Assembly: GCF_007858475.1 (NCBI RefSeq)
Contig: NZ_VIGX01000008.1
Coordinates: 102,016-166,015 of the forward strand
Direction: 5' to 3'
DNA: 64,000 bases
Source: Tsukamurella conjunctivitidis
Lineage (GTDB): Bacteria > Actinomycetota > Actinomycetes > Mycobacteriales > Mycobacteriaceae
Shown: in pieces, positions 9,815 through 20,306 of the stretch
How the letters are laid out: each line of letters opens with the position of its first letter
Numbering within the stretch: the first letter of the stretch is position 1
The notes under the pieces: generated by a model
Told to the model about the DNA's origin: nothing
The model's input: the letters and a program-made list of their open reading frames with translations, nothing else
The model's database searches: none
Made by a program: the position numbers and the translations under genes

Positions 9815-9874
9815 CGACGAAAGTCCGGTCATCCGTCCCCACGTTCGTGGGCGCGAGTGACCGGGCTTTCGTCG
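9815..9874. terminator. Bidirectional hairpin terminator
   Basis: A 17-bp stem, CGACGAAAGTCCGGTCA (9815-9831) with TGACCGGGCTTTCGTCG (9858-9874), has one G-T pair and an inner CCCACG/CGTGGG hairpin. It separates the convergent HerA-like gene and the minus-strand gene ending at 9887. Confidence 0.8.
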
Positions 9875-9886
9875 TAGTGGAGGCAG

Positions 9887-10399
9887 CTACTTCGACGTAG
9901 CCGCTCGGCGCAGCATTTCGAACTCGCGGTCGGGGACCAACTGGGACGGGATCCCGTCGTAGAGCACTCCGCCGCGGTACCGGATCACGACGACCGGACC
10001 GACGCGCCGCACCGCGGTGATCGCCGCGTAGTCGATCACGCTCGTGGAGATCGGGGAGATGAGGGACAGTCCGGTTGGCCCGAATCCCGTCGCCCAGGTC
10101 GCTCCCAGCCGTGCCAGTTCCTTGGTGGCCGACAGGTAGTAGCCGAAGTACATGAGGTAGAGGAGGCACAGTAAGAGGCCGAAGGCGACGACCCCGAACA
10201 GGGCGCCCCATCCCGCGCGGGTGAAGTCCCACGCCACCGCGGCGGCCATGAGCAGATAGATCACCCACATCAGCTTGTTCCACATCATCGCCCGAGCGCA
10301 CGCCCATGCGGCGCGCGGAGCATCCCCCGGTCCCGCGACCCACTGATGCTGGATCGGTGGGAACGGGCGCTGCGGAGGCATCGGCGCAGCCGGATGCAT
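9887..10399 (-). CDS. Two-helix membrane protein with YcxB-like C-terminal domain
   Basis: 170 residues: a Pro-rich cytoplasmic start, two membrane segments at about 43-60 and 64-90, and a soluble C-terminal domain containing [20 protein letters not shown], which resembles YcxB-like domains. Its ATG overlaps the cmrA stop by one base (TGATG), so it is translated together with the mycolate reductase. A helper role at the membrane where mycolates are handled is inference; no catalytic motif is visible. Confidence 0.65.
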   Translation of the reverse strand: MHPAAPMPPQRPFPPIQHQWVAGPGDAPRAAWACARAMMWNKLMWVIYLLMAAAVAWDFTRAGWGALFGVVAFGLLLCLLYLMYFGYYLSATKELARLGATWATGFGPTGLSLISPISTSVIDYAAITAVRRVGPVVVIRYRGGVLYDGIPSQLVPDREFEMLRRAATSK

Positions 10400-11205
10400 C
10401 AGTTGCCCGCGAGCTTCTTGTACATCTGTCCGACGATGGGCGCCATGATCGCGCGCGGGGTGTAGTGGCCCGCCATCGACATGCCCTTGGACAGCAGCCC
10501 GGGGACGACGCGCATCTTGTTCTTCTCCAGCGCGTCCAGGGTGACGCGCGCGGTGTATTCGGTGTTGACCCAGAGGAACTCGGGAACGACCTTCTCCACC
10601 GTGGAGCGGTCCTCGGGATCGGGGAGTTCGGTGCGCACGGGGCCGGGCGCGAGGAGCGTGACGTGCACGCCGGTCGACTTCAGCTCGCCGCGGAGCGACT
10701 CGGAGAAGGTGTTGGCGAAGGCCTTCGACGCCGCGTAGGTGGCGTTGTTCGGGATCGGCATGTTACCCGCCGCGGAGCCGGTGATCATGATGCCGCCGCT
10801 GCCGCGCTTCACCATCTGCGGGAGCACGGCCAGCGTCAGGTCGTGCACGGCGTTCGCGTTGAGCTCCAGCTGAGCGCGCTCGTAGTCGAAGTCGAGGTCG
10901 ATGACGCGGCCGAAGGTCGCGGTGCCGGCGTTGTTGCAGAGGATGGAGATCTCGCGCGACGCGAGCTCCTCGCAGAGCACGCCCCGGGCGGCGTGATCGG
11001 ACAGGTCGACGCCGCGGACCTCGGCTTCGACGCCGAACTCGGCGCGCAGCTTCGCGGCCAGCTCCTCCATGGGGCCGGTGCTGCGCGCGACGAGGATCAC
11101 CGAGTGACCGCGGCGGGCGAGCTCCGTCGCGAGGGCGACACCGATGCCGGAGGAGCCGCCGGTGACGACGGCGCGGGCGGACTGATGGGGTGCGGGTACT
11201 GGCAT
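10399..11205 (-). CDS. cmrA: Short-chain dehydrogenase, mycolate reductase (CmrA-like)
   Basis: Reduces the beta-keto mycolate precursor in the last step of mycolic acid synthesis, using NADPH. The 268-residue protein has the SDR nucleotide motif TGGSSGIG at 15-22, NNAG, and catalytic Ser (TGSAAG) and YAASK. Stretches such as [36 protein letters not shown] and [10 protein letters not shown] match mycobacterial Rv2509/CmrA as I remember it. The gene is coupled to the following membrane protein gene by a one-base overlap. Its presence supports a mycolic-acid-producing host. The SDR family is certain; substrate identity rests on recalled similarity. Confidence 0.85.
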   Translation of the reverse strand: MPVPAPHQSARAVVTGGSSGIGVALATELARRGHSVILVARSTGPMEELAAKLRAEFGVEAEVRGVDLSDHAARGVLCEELASREISILCNNAGTATFGRVIDLDFDYERAQLELNANAVHDLTLAVLPQMVKRGSGGIMITGSAAGNMPIPNNATYAASKAFANTFSESLRGELKSTGVHVTLLAPGPVRTELPDPEDRSTVEKVVPEFLWVNTEYTARVTLDALEKNKMRVVPGLLSKGMSMAGHYTPRAIMAPIVGQMYKKLAGN

Positions 11206-11352
11206 GGGGGAGATGCTACGGGAGGGTGTCGACGAGCCGATATTGCGAACTGCGCACTGTGACGCCCCGGAGCAGGAGCAGGGCGCGGGGGACTTCCGCG
11301 CACGCTGGACCTGGGGAGATGCGCTTCGAGTGGCGCACCCGGAGCCTTGCCA

Positions 11353-11371
11353 TTAGGTTAGCCTCGCCAAT
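11353..11371. promoter_or_regulatory. Candidate IdeR/DtxR iron box upstream of doxX
   Basis: The left half TTAGGTTAG matches the iron-box consensus perfectly; the full 19-mer scores 14 of 19. It ends 22 bases before the doxX ATG, a position suited to repression by iron-loaded IdeR. Confidence 0.62.
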
Positions 11372-11393
11372 ATCCTCGCTGAAGGTGGAAGAC

Positions 11394-11852
11394 ATGAACC
11401 GCTGGGCCCCGTACTACCTGTCCGCACTCCGGATCGTGACGGGCGTGCTCTTCGCGCTCCACGGCGCCGCCACCTTCTGGGGCTTCCTCGACGGCCGACG
11501 GTCGAGCCCGGACGTCTTCGCGTGGCCCAGTTGGTGGGGCGCCGCGATCCAGCTCGTCGGCGGCCTGCTCATCGCCGTCGGTGCGCTCACCCGTCCCGCC
11601 GCGATCATCGCCTCGGGCTCCATGGCGTACGCGTACTTCGCGTTCCACGCCGGCGACGGGCTGTCTCCGCTCGCGAACGACGGTGAGCTGTCGGTCCTGT
11701 ACTGCTGGGTGCTGCTGCTGTTCGCCTTCACCGGCGCCGGACCGATCAGCGTCGACGCCGTGATCGGCCGTCTCCGGGACGGCGATCAGGCTGAGGCGAA
11801 GGCTCCATCGGACCGCGCCGACGAGAAGGATGCGGCAGAGTCTGCGGTATGA
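11394..11852 (+). CDS. DoxX family membrane protein
   Basis: A 152-residue integral membrane protein with four hydrophobic segments (about 6-28, 45-65, 70-88, 100-120) and DoxX-type features: ALRIVTGVLFALHGAATFWG and WGAAIQLVGGLLIAVGALTRPAA. Mycobacterial DoxX has been linked to a membrane redox complex with superoxide dismutase and a thiosulfate sulfurtransferase; whether that holds here is unknown. I start it at the ATG at 11394, preceded by GAAGGTGG, because the frame upstream is non-protein-like and holds an iron box. The stop overlaps the next gene as ATGA. The tail is charged and cytoplasmic. Confidence 0.85.
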   Translation: MNRWAPYYLSALRIVTGVLFALHGAATFWGFLDGRRSSPDVFAWPSWWGAAIQLVGGLLIAVGALTRPAAIIASGSMAYAYFAFHAGDGLSPLANDGELSVLYCWVLLLFAFTGAGPISVDAVIGRLRDGDQAEAKAPSDRADEKDAAESAV

Positions 11853-12247
11853 CCGCAGACATTCCCGAAGCCGCTCGCGTGCTCCTCGCCCAGGCCGTCG
11901 TCGTCGACCTCGCGACCGTCCGCCCCGACGGCGGCCCGCAGGTCAACCCGATGTGGTTCCTCTTCGAGGACGGGCTCATCTGGTTCACGCACACGGATTA
12001 CCGGCAGAAGTACCGCAACCTCCAGCACGAGCCGCGCGTCGCGATCTCCCTGCTGCCGGAGGGGAACCCGTACAACTACCTGGAGATCCGCGGCGAGCTC
12101 GATCGCGTCGAGCCCGACCCCACGGGCTCCCTCTACACCCGGCTCGCCGAGCGCTACGGCCAAGGATCGGTCGTACCGCCGGATGCGGCGGATCGCATCA
12201 AGATCGCGATCCGCCCCACCCTGTTCAGCGGCAACGCCCTGAAGTAG
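11849..12247 (+). CDS. PPOX-class F420-dependent oxidoreductase
   Basis: A 132-residue split-barrel protein. VVVDLATVRPDGGPQVNPMWF and the later LEIRGELDRVE segment are typical of small PPOX-class F420H2-dependent or biliverdin-type reductases in actinobacteria. It is coupled to doxX by a 4-base ATGA overlap, so it should share the iron-box promoter. The substrate is unknown. It ends 2 bases before the convergent fadH stop. Confidence 0.82.
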   Translation: MTADIPEAARVLLAQAVVVDLATVRPDGGPQVNPMWFLFEDGLIWFTHTDYRQKYRNLQHEPRVAISLLPEGNPYNYLEIRGELDRVEPDPTGSLYTRLAERYGQGSVVPPDAADRIKIAIRPTLFSGNALK

Positions 12248-12249
12248 GG

Positions 12250-14868
<2,619 letters not shown>

Positions 14869-14889
14869 CTACCGCCGCTCCGTCGACTA

Positions 14890-14903
14890 TGCAACTAGTT
14901 GCA
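14890..14903. promoter_or_regulatory. Perfect palindrome, probable PadR operator
   Basis: TGCAACTAGTTGCA is a perfect 14-bp palindrome 31 bases before the padR start. On the minus strand CATAGT, a likely -10, overlaps its end, so protein binding would block the padR-fadH promoter. Autoregulation is typical of PadR proteins. Confidence 0.6.
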
Positions 14904-14965
14904 CTGCGTGTGGATGCACTGATCCGGTGCAGCCGGAGGTGCCGATAAGATGTGCTCGCACCACT

Positions 14966-15039
14966 GCCTCCGTAGCTCAGTTGGATAGAGCATCGGCCTT
15001 CTAATCCGAATGTCGCAGGTTCGATTCCTGCCGGGGGCG
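14966..15039 (+). tRNA. tRNA-Arg (anticodon TCT)
   Basis: The acceptor GCCTCCG pairs with CGGGGGC, and D and T arms are intact. The anticodon loop CTTCTAA carries TCT. The closing pair of the anticodon stem is C31 (14997) opposite U39 (15005), a mismatch. CCA is not encoded; discriminator is G. Confidence 0.95.
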
Positions 15040-15172
15040 CACAACATCTGAGCGTCGCGGCGCGTACGCGTACGTGATCCGACCTGCAAAAACCGGTCGA
15101 AATGGGGTGTCCTCGGCCGCGCGTGCGGCGTTACGATCAACGGTGACGTGGGGGCCTCACAGGAGGTGCTCG

Positions 15173-15445
15173 ATGAAGCGGACAGTACGAACCTTCGCGG
15201 TGGCGGCCTGCGCGGTCGCGCTCTTCGGTGGAGGCGGGGCCGGCGCGGCCTCGGCCGATCCCACCCCCGCGCCACCGCCGGTCGGCTCGCAGTGCGGCAA
15301 GCCGGGCGAGAACAAAGTGATCACCACTATTCACACGTGCGCGAAGGTCAACTCCTCGTGCACGGGCTACGACATGATGATCATCGGTCGGGTCGACAAG
15401 TGGGGGCACTGCGTGATCCCGGGAATGAACGGGACCACCTGGTGA
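15173..15445 (+). CDS. Small secreted four-cysteine protein
   Basis: 90 residues. A Sec signal peptide covers about 1-30 (MKRT then a hydrophobic core, cleavage likely at ASA-D). The mature part is about 60 residues with a Pro-rich start and exactly four cysteines (in SQCGK, HTCAK, SSCTG and GHCVI), suggesting two disulfides. I chose the ATG at 15173 because AGGAGGTG lies just upstream. The next gene, DipZ-like, begins one base after its stop, so the two are cotranslated; this secreted protein may be a client of DipZ-supplied oxidoreductase activity. I do not recognise a named family. Confidence 0.75.
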   Translation: MKRTVRTFAVAACAVALFGGGGAGAASADPTPAPPPVGSQCGKPGENKVITTIHTCAKVNSSCTGYDMMIIGRVDKWGHCVIPGMNGTTW

Positions 15446-15446
15446 C

Positions 15447-17141
15447 GTGAGCGAGCTCGCGCTCCCGCTCGTCGGACTCGTCGGCGGCGTCCTCGCGGGA
15501 GTCTCCCCGTGCGTGCTCCCGGTGCTGCCGATCGTCCTACTCGGCAGCGCCGGGACGGGTGCCGACGGTCACCGCACCTCCCGGGCCCGCCCGATCGCCA
15601 TCGTCGCGGGCCTGGTGCTCAGCTTCTCCCTGTTCACGTTGTTCGGCACCGTCGTCCTCTCGCTCCTGCACCTGCCCACCGGGCTGATCCGCTGGGTCGG
15701 GATCGCTGCGCTGCTGGTGCTCGGCGCGGCCATGCTGTTCCCGCCGCTCGAGCGTCTGGTGGAGCGGCCCTTCGCGCGGATCCCGCAGCGGATTCCTGGA
15801 TTCCGGGGCGACGGCGCCGCGGGCGGCTTCGCGCTCGGCGTCGCCCTCGGCGCGGTCTACGTGCCCTGCGCGGGGCCGGTCCTGGCTGCGATCGCGCTGG
15901 CCGGCGCCACCGACACGATCGGCCCGCGCACCCTGATCCTCACGGCGTCGTTCGCCGTCGGCACCGCGATCCCGCTGCTCGCGATCGCCCTCACCGGCCA
16001 CCGCCTGGCGGACCGGGTCCGCGCGCTGCAGCGCCGCCAGCGGACCATCCGGGCCGTGGGCGGCGTGCTCGTGATCGCGCTCGCCGTCGCGCTCGCGCTG
16101 AACGTCACGGACCTCATCCAGCGCCGCGTGCCCGACTACACGCAGGCGGTCGGCGACCGGCTGGGAGCGGTCGCCGTCGCCCCGCAGGTCACGGGTGCGG
16201 GCTCGCTGCAGCAGTGCCAGCAGGCCGCGTTCACGGGAACGGCGCAGCTCACCGATTGCGGGCGGGCCCCGGAGTTCGCCGGCCTCGGACCGTGGCTCGG
16301 CGCCGCGCCGCGCACCATGGCGGACCTGCGTGGCACAGTGGTCCTGATCGACTTCTGGGTGTATTCGTGCATCAACTGCCAGCGCGAGCTCCCGCACGCC
16401 GAGGCCTGGTGGAAGAACTACCGCGACTTCGGCTTCGAGGTCATCGGGGTGCACACTCCGGAGTACGCCTTCGAGCACGACGTCGGCAACGTCACCGCCG
16501 GCGCGCGCAAGCTCGGCCTGACCTTCCCGATCGCCGTCGACAACCGGTCCGCGACCTGGGCGGCCTACCGCAACGTCGCCTGGCCGGCGGGCTACCTCGT
16601 CGACGCCACGGGCACGATCCGGCTGGTCACCCTCGGCGAGGGGCATTACGACAAGGCCGAGAGCGCCATTCGCTCGCTCCTGCTCGCGGCCCGTCCGGGT
16701 GCGACCCTGCCACCCGCGACCGACATCCCCGACGCGACGCCCCGTAACGCGGGTCGCACGCCGGAGCTCTACCTCGGTGCCGAGAAGCAGCAGGGCTACG
16801 GCGGCACCGGGGACTACGCGGCCGGCACCCGCGTATTCACCCGACCGGACGTGGTGCAGCCGAACAGGTTCGCGCTCGACGGGACCTGGACGGTCGGCGC
16901 CGAGGACATCCGCGCCGGCGAACGGGCCGCCCTCACCCTCGCCTACACGGCGCAGCGCGTCTTCCTCGACGTCGGCGGCACCGGCACGCTGACCGTCACC
17001 GAGGGCGGGGCCGTCCGGACGATCCCCGTCGACGGTCCGCCCGACATCCGCACCGTCGTCGACCGGCCCGCCTCCGGCGCCGGCACGGTCACCATCGGCC
17101 TGAGTCCCGGGCTGACGGCCTACTCGTTCACCTTCGGTTGA
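15447..17141 (+). CDS. dipZ: DipZ-like CcdA-thioredoxin fusion
   Basis: Moves reducing or oxidising equivalents across the membrane to extracytoplasmic thiols. The 564-residue protein has an N-terminal CcdA/DsbD-like membrane domain (about 1-215, paired cysteines C22 in SPCVLP and C141 in YVPCAGP), and an extracytoplasmic thioredoxin fold (about 280-410, active site C308-I-N-C311). A C-terminal beta-rich domain (about 430-564) starting near TPELYLGAEK resembles the carbohydrate-binding-like module of mycobacterial DipZ. The GTG start is one base after the stop of the secreted four-Cys gene. Mycobacterial DipZ is longer (about 695 aa). Confidence 0.88.
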   Translation: MSELALPLVGLVGGVLAGVSPCVLPVLPIVLLGSAGTGADGHRTSRARPIAIVAGLVLSFSLFTLFGTVVLSLLHLPTGLIRWVGIAALLVLGAAMLFPPLERLVERPFARIPQRIPGFRGDGAAGGFALGVALGAVYVPCAGPVLAAIALAGATDTIGPRTLILTASFAVGTAIPLLAIALTGHRLADRVRALQRRQRTIRAVGGVLVIALAVALALNVTDLIQRRVPDYTQAVGDRLGAVAVAPQVTGAGSLQQCQQAAFTGTAQLTDCGRAPEFAGLGPWLGAAPRTMADLRGTVVLIDFWVYSCINCQRELPHAEAWWKNYRDFGFEVIGVHTPEYAFEHDVGNVTAGARKLGLTFPIAVDNRSATWAAYRNVAWPAGYLVDATGTIRLVTLGEGHYDKAESAIRSLLLAARPGATLPPATDIPDATPRNAGRTPELYLGAEKQQGYGGTGDYAAGTRVFTRPDVVQPNRFALDGTWTVGAEDIRAGERAALTLAYTAQRVFLDVGGTGTLTVTEGGAVRTIPVDGPPDIRTVVDRPASGAGTVTIGLSPGLTAYSFTFG

Positions 17142-17167
17142 TCGCGGGCTCGACGGGTACCGGATCA

Positions 17168-17203
17168 GCGCGCAAAACGCGCAGAAGTGCGACTAAGACG
17201 CAC
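17168..17203. promoter_or_regulatory. Paired inverted repeats upstream of the citrate transporter gene
   Basis: Two dyads lie 75-111 bases upstream of the transporter start: GCGCG/CGCGC at 17168-17182 and GTGCG-N7-CGCAC at 17187-17203. They could be binding sites for the response regulator encoded downstream, or a weak terminator after dipZ. No function is proven by sequence. Confidence 0.3.
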
Positions 17204-17278
17204 AAGAGCGCGCTGTGAAGCCCGTCACCACCATGCTCCTCGTGTTACCCCGATCACGTGATTCACGAGGAGAACCCC

Positions 17279-18652
17279 ATGCTGACAGTCCTGGGACTGA
17301 CCATGGTCGCCGCGTTCATGGTCGTCATCATGGCTCGCCGCGCGACGCCCATCGTCGCACTGATCGCCGTCCCGGTGGTCTTCGGCCTGCTCGCCGGAGC
17401 GGGGACGGGCATCGGCACGATGATCGTCGGCGGCATCGAGGACCTCGCGCCGACCGCCGCGATGCTGTTCTTCGCGATCATCTTCTTCGGGGTGATGATC
17501 GACGTCGGGCTGTTCGACCCGGTCGTGCGCGCGGTCGTGCGCGTCGTGGGCGAGGACCCCGCCAAGCTCGTGCTCGGCACGGCGGTCCTGGCGGGTGTCG
17601 TCTCGCTCGACGGTGACGGTTCGACCACGTTCATCGTGACCACCTCGGCGCTCCTGCCCCTGTACCTCAAGCTGGGTGTCAGCCCGGTCGTCCTCACGGT
17701 GGTCGCGGGCCTCGCCAACGGCACGATGAACATCCTCCCGTGGGGCGGGCCCACCGCGCGTGCGGCTGCCGCGCTGAAGATCTCGCCGTCGGACGTCTTC
17801 GTGCCGATGATCCCGTCGCTCGTCGCGGGCATGATCGTGGTCCTCGCCTTCGCGTGGCACCTCGGCCTGATGGAGCGGAAGCGTCTCGGCAGCATCGTGA
17901 TCCGTGAGCGCGTCCTCTCCGGCGTCGGAGCGGGCGGGTCCGGTGGCACCGTCGGCGGCGACGGTGCGGACGCGTCCGTTCCGCCCACCGGCGGAACCTC
18001 CGACAGCGCCCTGACGGCGGTCGCCGGGGCGCACGGCAACCCGAAGCTGATGTGGTTCAACGCCGCTCTCACGGTCGCGCTGCTCTCCGTGCTCACCCTG
18101 GATCTGTTGCCGATCCCCGTGCTGTTCATGATCGCCGCGGCGATCGCACTCGCCGTGAACTTCCCGAAGGTCGCCGATCAGCAGGAGGCCATCACGCGGC
18201 ATTCGACGTCGATCGTCTCCGTGGTCGGAATGGTCTTCGCGGCAGCGGTTCTCACCGGTGTCTTCAAGGGGACCGGCATGGTGGACTCCGTCGCGGCCTG
18301 GGTCACCGGCATCATCCCGTCCTCGATGGGGCCGCACCTGGCCGTCATCACCGGCGTCCTGTCGATCCCCTTCACCTTCCTGATGTCCAACGACGCCTTC
18401 TACTTCGGCATCCTGCCCGTTCTCTCCGAGACCGCGAGCCACTACGGCATCAGCGCCGCCGAGATGGCCCGGGCCTCGATCACCGGCCAGCCCTTCCACA
18501 TGCAGAGCCCCCTGGTCCCCGCCATCCTGCTGCTCGTCGCGCTCGCCGGCGTCGGCCTGGCCGATCACCACAAGAAGGTGCTCTGGCGCGCCTTCGTGGT
18601 CTCGATCGTCATGCTGGTGGTCGGTGTCCTCCTCGGCCAGATCCCGTTCTGA
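17279..18652 (+). CDS. CitMHS family metal-citrate:H+ symporter
   Basis: Imports citrate complexed with a divalent metal across the cytoplasmic membrane. The 457-residue protein is almost entirely hydrophobic helices. It has family features such as FFGVMIDVGLFDPVVRAVVR, GDGSTTFIVTTSALLPLY and LPWGGPTARAA, with a Gly/Ser-rich loop near 215-250. The ATG at 17279 follows GAGGAG. The downstream citrate-type sensor kinase and response regulator are a common partner set for such transporters in actinobacteria and probably control it. Which metal is preferred cannot be read. Confidence 0.9.
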   Translation: MLTVLGLTMVAAFMVVIMARRATPIVALIAVPVVFGLLAGAGTGIGTMIVGGIEDLAPTAAMLFFAIIFFGVMIDVGLFDPVVRAVVRVVGEDPAKLVLGTAVLAGVVSLDGDGSTTFIVTTSALLPLYLKLGVSPVVLTVVAGLANGTMNILPWGGPTARAAAALKISPSDVFVPMIPSLVAGMIVVLAFAWHLGLMERKRLGSIVIRERVLSGVGAGGSGGTVGGDGADASVPPTGGTSDSALTAVAGAHGNPKLMWFNAALTVALLSVLTLDLLPIPVLFMIAAAIALAVNFPKVADQQEAITRHSTSIVSVVGMVFAAAVLTGVFKGTGMVDSVAAWVTGIIPSSMGPHLAVITGVLSIPFTFLMSNDAFYFGILPVLSETASHYGISAAEMARASITGQPFHMQSPLVPAILLLVALAGVGLADHHKKVLWRAFVVSIVMLVVGVLLGQIPF

Positions 18653-18680
18653 ACGGGCGGCGAATGGCTAGGCTCAGACG

Positions 18681-20306
18681 ATGCCCGGGATCCGGCTGCG
18701 CACGCAGATCCTCCTCCTCCAGGTGGTGATCATCATCGTCAGCCTGGCCGCCGGCTTCGGCATCGTGCTGCACCGGGTCGACACCGACACCCGCACCGAG
18801 TACGGGCAGCGGGCGGCGGTGATCGCCGAGACCGTCGCCTCGGACACCGATGTCCGCGCGGGCGCCGCGGCACAGTCGGCCGCGCGGCGCGCCGGCCGTC
18901 CCGCCTCCCGGGAGGAACTGGGAGCGGCGCCGCTGCAGCGCCAGGCGCTCGCCATCACCGAGCGGACCGGCGTGCTCTTCGTGGTGATCGCCGACGACGC
19001 CGGGTACCGCATCGCCCATCCGGACCCCGCTCAATTGGGCGCGCCGCTCAGCACCGACCCGTCCACCGCCCTCGGCGGCGATGTCGAGGTCACGCGGCAG
19101 CAGGGCACCCTCGGCGACTCCGTGCGCGCCAAGGCCCCGGTCCTGGGTGCCGACGGCACCGTCGTCGGCCTGGTGAGCGTCGGCATCTCCACGGAGACCG
19201 TTGCGCGGGCGGCACGGCACACCCTCCTGTTGCTGACAGGGCTCGCCGCCCTCGCCCTCGCCGTCGGCGTCCTCGGCTCCGCCCTCCTGGCCCGACGGTG
19301 GCGCCGTCTGACCTTGGGTTTGGAACCGGAGGAGATGGCGGAACTGATCCGCGAGCAGAACGCGGTGCTGTACTCGGGCTCGGAAGGAGTGATCGCCATC
19401 GACGCGCAGGGCATCGTCCGCGTGATCAATGACCGGGCGCGCGAACTTCTCGGCGTCACCGCAGCGGCCGGGACGCCGCTCGCGGATCTGGGCCTGACCG
19501 AGCGCGTCGCCCGGGTCGTCGCGACGCCCACCGAAGCGCCGGTCGCGGCGGCCGTCAACGAGAGAGTCGTGCTGGTGACGTCCCGCCGCGTGCACCGCGG
19601 CGACACGGACCTCGGCACGGTGCTGACGGCCGTCGACCGGACGGACGTCGAGGCCCTGACCCGCGAACTCGACTCCGTGCAGGCCATGAGCGCCGCACTG
19701 CGGGCCCAGCGGCACGAGTCCGCGAACCGGGTCCACGTGGTCGCCGGCCTCCTCCGCGATGGCCGCACCGATGAGGCCGTGGCGTACCTCGATGAGATCG
19801 CCGGACGCACGGGCGTCCTGCCCGTCCCGGGCCTCGACCGCCTCGACGAGCCGCACCTGCGGGCCTTCGTCTCCGCCAAGGCGGCGCGGGCCCGCGAACG
19901 CGGCGTGCTGTTGCGCGTCGGAGCGGATACGTCGTTCGTCGGAGTGCTCGCGCACCCCGTCGACACCACGACCCTCGTCGGGAACCTCCTCGACAACGCC
20001 ATCGACGCCGCCGCCGAGGGCGCCGAACCCAGAGAGGTCGAGGTGGACGTGCTGCGCGACGGCGACGACCTCGCCGTCATCGTCGTCGACAGCGGCCCCG
20101 GCTTCACGGTCGACGATCCGTTCGTGGAGGGCGTCAGCACGCGCGCCGACCCGACGGTGCCCGGCGGTCGCGGGCTCGGGCTCGTCATCGCCCGGCAGGT
20201 GGCACGGGGCCACGGGGGAGAGGTGGTCGTGGTGGAGCGAGGCGGCGCAGCAGCGCCCACGACGGTGATGGCGACGCTGCCCGAGGGGGTGCGCGACGAT
20301 GTCTGA
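18681..20306 (+). CDS. CitA/DpiB-type sensor histidine kinase
   Basis: 541 residues. A membrane segment at about 8-30, an extracytoplasmic sensor domain to about 175 and a second membrane segment at about 177-200 give a periplasmic-type PAS sensor as in citrate and C4-dicarboxylate kinases. A cytoplasmic PAS (about 220-330) and the kinase core follow. H345 in LRAQRHESANRVH is the phosphoacceptor; NLLDNAIDAA is the N box and DSGPGF plus GGRGLGLVIA the G boxes. TAGGCT (18669-18674) lies 6 bases before the ATG, so the kinase gene probably has its own leaderless promoter. It overlaps the regulator gene by 8 bases. Confidence 0.9.
   Translation: MPGIRLRTQILLLQVVIIIVSLAAGFGIVLHRVDTDTRTEYGQRAAVIAETVASDTDVRAGAAAQSAARRAGRPASREELGAAPLQRQALAITERTGVLFVVIADDAGYRIAHPDPAQLGAPLSTDPSTALGGDVEVTRQQGTLGDSVRAKAPVLGADGTVVGLVSVGISTETVARAARHTLLLLTGLAALALAVGVLGSALLARRWRRLTLGLEPEEMAELIREQNAVLYSGSEGVIAIDAQGIVRVINDRARELLGVTAAAGTPLADLGLTERVARVVATPTEAPVAAAVNERVVLVTSRRVHRGDTDLGTVLTAVDRTDVEALTRELDSVQAMSAALRAQRHESANRVHVVAGLLRDGRTDEAVAYLDEIAGRTGVLPVPGLDRLDEPHLRAFVSAKAARARERGVLLRVGADTSFVGVLAHPVDTTTLVGNLLDNAIDAAAEGAEPREVEVDVLRDGDDLAVIVVDSGPGFTVDDPFVEGVSTRADPTVPGGRGLGLVIARQVARGHGGEVVVVERGGAAAPTTVMATLPEGVRDDV

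Noticed and set aside
6558-10343. A minus-strand open frame of more than 1200 codons running from orn back through the opposite-strand genes
   Set aside because: Only its end is Orn. The rest is antisense to the PPOX-like and HerA-like genes, is rich in Gly, Arg and Ala without domains, and is an effect of high GC.
14894-14903. ATG start for padR at 14894
   Set aside because: It overlaps the palindromic operator and gives a non-family N-terminus; the GTG at 14858 yields the typical PadR start.
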